Position numbers and translations under genes: made by a program
Shown: positions 63,213 to 64,000 of the stretch, one piece after another
How positions within the stretch are numbered: the first letter of the stretch is position 1
How the letters are laid out: every line of letters begins with the position of its first letter
The notes under the pieces: generated by a model
The model's database searches: none
The model's input: only the letters and a program-made list of their open reading frames with translations
What the model was told of the DNA's origin: nothing
Assembly: GCA_947652735.1 (NCBI GenBank)
Contig: CANTEG010000004.1
Location: 124,001-188,000 of the forward strand
From: an uncultured Lachnospiraceae bacterium
Lineage (GTDB): Bacteria > Bacillota > Clostridia > Lachnospirales > Lachnospiraceae
Length of the DNA: 64,000 bases
Reading direction: 5' to 3'

Positions 63213-64000
63213 TTATAGTTTCACTCCAATATATATCAACTCAATTCCTTCATCCTTACCAAGGTTTCGGCTGTACTTCTTTTCTGTGGAATTATTCCAA
63301 TGCTCATGTACACCTAAGTTGCCAAGGGGGCTTCCATTTCCATTAGAATAGACAGTTCCTGACGGTGCATTACCAACAAGTCCTGCCTCGTGCAGATAGT
63401 TTTCATTACTTGAATCCCCCACAGAGCTGTTATTTTTTGTGACGGTCGGCTCATTTGTCAGGAAATCAGCCCCTACGGAATCTATCGCCACAGGGTCCTG
63501 TGAAACAAAAACGCTTGCAGTATAAGAGCCGTTAAACGGTGCCTGCTGCCATATGGAATTTTCCTTTGTTATAGAAGCTCCCTCCGATGGTGCACAAATC
63601 AAAGCGTCAAGCATATAAAGAACCGTTTTTTCTCCAAGCTGATAATTTCCCATCAGGTCTACAAGAGGACTGTAAATACCCATCTCACTTTTGGTCAGCC
63701 ATTGGTGCAAATTAGCACCTTCAGGCGGGCGCATTGCATTTCCATTAATAAAGGAGCCAAAATGATTTTTGCCACAGAGTGTAATACCATAGCTGTGTCC
63801 CTTTAAATTGGCGAGATTAATAACATATTTGCTTTCCGTCACACAGGTAGGCAGATAATTTACTGCCCCTTTAAAGGCATAGGACCAGTAAATCGGTGCA
63901 GTTTCATCTGCCACACCATTGTTTCTTCCGACAAACTGTATACCCCGCAATTCCCCTTTTGTACACAGCTCCACCATGTAATCAGGAAACAGGCGGGATA
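63213..64000 (-). CDS. DUF362-family protein, C-terminal part (starts outside the window)
   Basis: The frame is open to the window edge (SRLFPDYMVELCTKG at the edge), so the true start lies to the right. About 262 residues are visible. KYVINLANLKGHSYGITLCG, KNHFGSFI, LYMLDALICAPSEG and VFVSQDPVAIDSVGADFL are the DUF362 signature; the last is the conserved DPVAxD motif. DUF362 proteins are often linked to iron-sulfur or to surface proteins; function is not settled. It ends before the cysK promoter, with cysK as the next gene on the strand. Confidence 0.75.
   Translation of the reverse strand, partial: SRLFPDYMVELCTKGELRGIQFVGRNNGVADETAPIYWSYAFKGAVNYLPTCVTESKYVINLANLKGHSYGITLCGKNHFGSFINGNAMRPPEGANLHQWLTKSEMGIYSPLVDLMGNYQLGEKTVLYMLDALICAPSEGASITKENSIWQQAPFNGSYTASVFVSQDPVAIDSVGADFLTNEPTVTKNNSSVGDSSNENYLHEAGLVGNAPSGTVYSNGNGSPLGNLGVHEHWNNSTEKKYSRNLGKDEGIELIYIGVKL

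Overview
The window is low-GC DNA with strong AGGAGG-type ribosome binding sites, Gram-positive lipoproteins and many two-component/ABC operons. The gene families (PdxS/PdxT, BceAB-like exporters, KtrAB, GPDPase with a membrane domain, and small proteins starting M-x-I-S-x-x-Y that lack signal peptides) suggest a gut or rumen Clostridium-class bacterium, most likely Lachnospiraceae. The genus cannot be fixed from the sequence. No rRNA, tRNA, CRISPR array, phage or intact insertion sequence was seen.

Layout. 0-2.2 kb: end of a surface polysaccharide cluster (sugar-phosphate transferase, two-domain GT2). 2.5-5 kb: a ROK sugar kinase and a GH1 6-phospho-beta-glucosidase, a PTS-independent beta-glucoside pair. 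5-12.4 kb: an ABC exporter operon (FtsX/MacB permeases, ATPase, an exported Ig-like accessory protein) with its own response regulator and kinase; one permease is split by an in-frame TAG. 12.6-15.5 kb: a lipoprotein, then a 1.8-kb stretch with the remains of a dead ABC ATPase gene and a diverged direct duplication. 15.8-17.1 kb: azlC, azlD and an XRE regulator, flanked by two identical 51-bp promoter/operator repeats. 17.5-21.9 kb: a five-gene locus of exported or membrane proteins of unknown function (small secreted protein, anchored protein, lipoprotein, anchored protein, ABC-2-like permease without an ATPase). 22-26 kb: membrane-anchored lipase and KtrA/KtrB potassium uptake. 26-31 kb: unknown proteins of one paralogous family, a DRE-TIM aldolase-like enzyme and an M56 peptidase/BlaI pair. 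31-34.3 kb: HD-GYP regulator, SDR and small unknown genes. 34.4-40.6 kb: two tandem hybrid histidine kinases. 40.7-43.6 kb: pdxST and O-acetylhomoserine sulfhydrylase. 43.7-48.2 kb: a BceRSAB-like system. 48.3-51.3 kb: GH2 beta-galactosidase. 51.8-55.6 kb: a second BlaI-M56 module with two more members of the unknown family. 55.7-64 kb: transglutaminase-like, P-loop, GNAT, SDR (beside a flavodoxin pseudogene), LysR, GDPD, cysK and a partial DUF362 gene.

The most interesting parts are (i) two copies of a BlaI repressor / M56 membrane protease module, each followed by members of one uncharacterised non-signal-peptide protein family and sharing a small C-terminal extracytoplasmic domain; (ii) the 17.5-21.9 kb exported-protein locus with its surrounding operator-like sites and decayed ABC genes; and (iii) near-identical CTTACA-N4/5-TGTAAG sites in front of the two ABC/two-component operons. 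Several decayed genes (split permease, ABC ATPase, flavodoxin, toxin-like fragment) show recent gene loss. All functional statements rest on motif reading without database searches.
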